Below are positions 6,000 to 7,036 of a stretch of DNA of 7,036 nucleotides, piece by piece. Positions within the stretch are counted from its first letter, which is position 1. The number at the start of each line of letters is the position of its first letter. Source of the DNA: JAWXBR01 sp046595995. GTDB lineage: Bacteria; Bacteroidota; Ignavibacteria; Kapaibacteriales; Kapaibacteriaceae. The translations under genes and the position numbers were made by a program. A model generated the notes under the pieces. It saw nothing but the letters and a program-made list of their open reading frames with translations, was not told the origin of the DNA and ran no database searches. The DNA lies in NCBI GenBank assembly GCA_046595995.1, contig JBKJNB010000054.1, forward strand, positions 1 through 7,036. The letters are read 5' to 3'.

Positions 6000-7036
6000 T
6001 TACAGCTCCACCTCTGCAACAATAAACACATTGCGTTCAGCGGCCGGAAAAAACTCCTGTCCGTTGCCGCCCTGTATGTAGAGATTGTTCGTGATGTTGT
6101 TCACCATTGCCTTGAGGCGCAGGGCGTTGAACATGCCGAGGCTCCTGAACTCGTAGCCTATGACGGCATTCAAAACGAAGGCGGCATCCACGCGGTTGTC
6201 GAGATAACCAACCGCCGATATTATCTGTTGTTGATACCCAGCGTCTGCTGTTGCTACATCGCCGAAGCTGTTCGTGAAGAACGCGCCGATGTACTTGCCC
6301 GTGAGGTCGAAATTGAGGCCCCCTAGCGTCGCGCGGACCCCTACGTTGGCCATGATGTCGGGAAATCCGGCGATAGGGTTGCCGGCAAGGTCGATCGAAG
6401 CCGCTTCGGATGAGGGAGAAACAAACTGCCACTCGCTGATGCGATTGCGACTGTAGGAGAAGTTGCCCCACAGCGTGATGTTGTCCGACTCGCTGTTGCT
6501 GGCCACGCCATTCTGTGACTTGCGATCGTGTGCACCGCTCCGGAACACTTCGTATGCCGCTTGCACTTCGATCCCCGCATGTACAGTTCGCGGAGCGTTG
6601 CCTTCGATTGGCACTCCGAAGATGTCGCGCTGACCGTTCTTTACGAGTTCGTTTCTGAAGTCCATAAAGTATGTCGTGAAAGACGCCTCGAAGTCGGTGC
6701 TTCGCCATGCATACTGCGCCTCGATGTCGAGCATGGTTTCGGGTTTGACAATCGGCGTGCTGAAATCATAGCGCGTTGTGCTACCCGTTGTGTCGACAAC
6801 AAACAACGGAGTACCACCACTGTACCAAGCGTCGCTGGCTGCGTAGAGGTTGTTACGACGTGGTTCGCGCGATGTGTATGCTACCGTTAACAATGCGTTT
6901 TGATTATCATCGATGTTATAATTAACGCCAACCCTCGGATTTAGGAAGGTGTAGTGCACATTGAACAAATCGCTGCCGTTTCCGACTACTTCACCGGTCG
7001 TGGTTGTGTACTGTGTGAAGCTCCCGTTTTTCTGTT
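6000..7036 (-). CDS. TonB-dependent outer-membrane receptor, C-terminal beta-barrel (partial)
   Basis: This is the last 345 or so residues of a protein that continues past the right edge; the frame is open to base 7036, and an apparent start near 6968 is an internal TTG (Leu). The sequence is a run of alternating barrel strands and loops: FNVHYTFLNPRVGVNYNID, LLTVAYTSREPRRNNLYAA, a KPETMLDIEAQYAWRS strand, FTTYFMDFRNELVKNGQ, VHAGIEVQAAYEVF, and a typical end (MVNNITNNLYIQGGNG ... NVFIVAEVEL). NPRVGVNYN, SREP...NLY and the MDFRNELV strand are characteristic of TonB-dependent receptors, which take up siderophores, heme, vitamins or glycans using TonB/ExbBD energy. The plug domain and TonB box lie outside the window, and the ligand cannot be assigned. 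The general look is closer to iron/siderophore-type receptors than to SusC. It converges on the helical-protein gene. Confidence 0.88.
   Translation of the reverse strand, partial: QKNGSFTQYTTTTGEVVGNGSDLFNVHYTFLNPRVGVNYNIDDNQNALLTVAYTSREPRRNNLYAASDAWYSGGTPLFVVDTTGSTTRYDFSTPIVKPETMLDIEAQYAWRSTDFEASFTTYFMDFRNELVKNGQRDIFGVPIEGNAPRTVHAGIEVQAAYEVFRSGAHDRKSQNGVASNSESDNITLWGNFSYSRNRISEWQFVSPSSEAASIDLAGNPIAGFPDIMANVGVRATLGGLNFDLTGKYIGAFFTNSFGDVATADAGYQQQIISAVGYLDNRVDAAFVLNAVIGYEFRSLGMFNALRLKAMVNNITNNLYIQGGNGQEFFPAAERNVFIVAEVEL

Noticed and set aside
6037..6708. 223-aa minus-strand frame inside the TonB receptor gene
   Set aside because: It is Arg/Gln/His-rich, as expected from an out-of-frame reading of the receptor. 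The receptor frame has clear barrel features.

Overview
The window looks like chromosomal DNA from a Gram-negative bacterium of the Bacteroidota/Chlorobi side of the tree; an Ignavibacteria- or Kapabacteria-like lineage would fit. This is an inference. It rests on a type IX secretion (T9SS) C-terminal sorting domain, a TonB-dependent outer-membrane receptor, a PBP1C-type C-terminal domain and mid-range GC content. No rRNA, tRNA, CRISPR array or transposase was seen.

Layout from left to right: (1) the 3' end of a plus-strand penicillin-binding protein 1C gene (to 311). (2) A convergent small SET-domain protein (345-842, minus) with a Cys/His cluster at its N-terminus. (3) A short gap whose right end carries a strong stem-loop plus seven T (1017-1058). 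(4) A minus-strand run of genes for exported proteins, read from 4426 down to 1057: a 67-aa Gln-rich peptide, a gap of about 200 bases with a nested GC-rich hairpin, a 230-aa secreted protein with 16 cysteines that starts at TTG, and, 30 bases further on, a 744-aa T9SS-secreted probable beta-propeller protein. (5) A 127-bp divergent promoter region with small palindromes. (6) A plus-strand 477-aa all-helical TPR-like protein (4554-5987). (7) The 3' part of a convergent TonB-dependent receptor gene (6000 to beyond the right edge).

The flanking genes (PBP1C and the TonB receptor) are recognisable cell-envelope genes. The middle, roughly 1057-5987, holds lineage-specific genes of unknown function. 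The minus-strand run probably forms one operon making extracellular products. The divergent helical protein could share its control region, but nothing in the sequence proves a functional link. The best candidates for something undescribed are the structured element inside the operon, the terminator-like hairpin pointing the 'wrong' way at 1017-1058, and the compact SET-domain protein.
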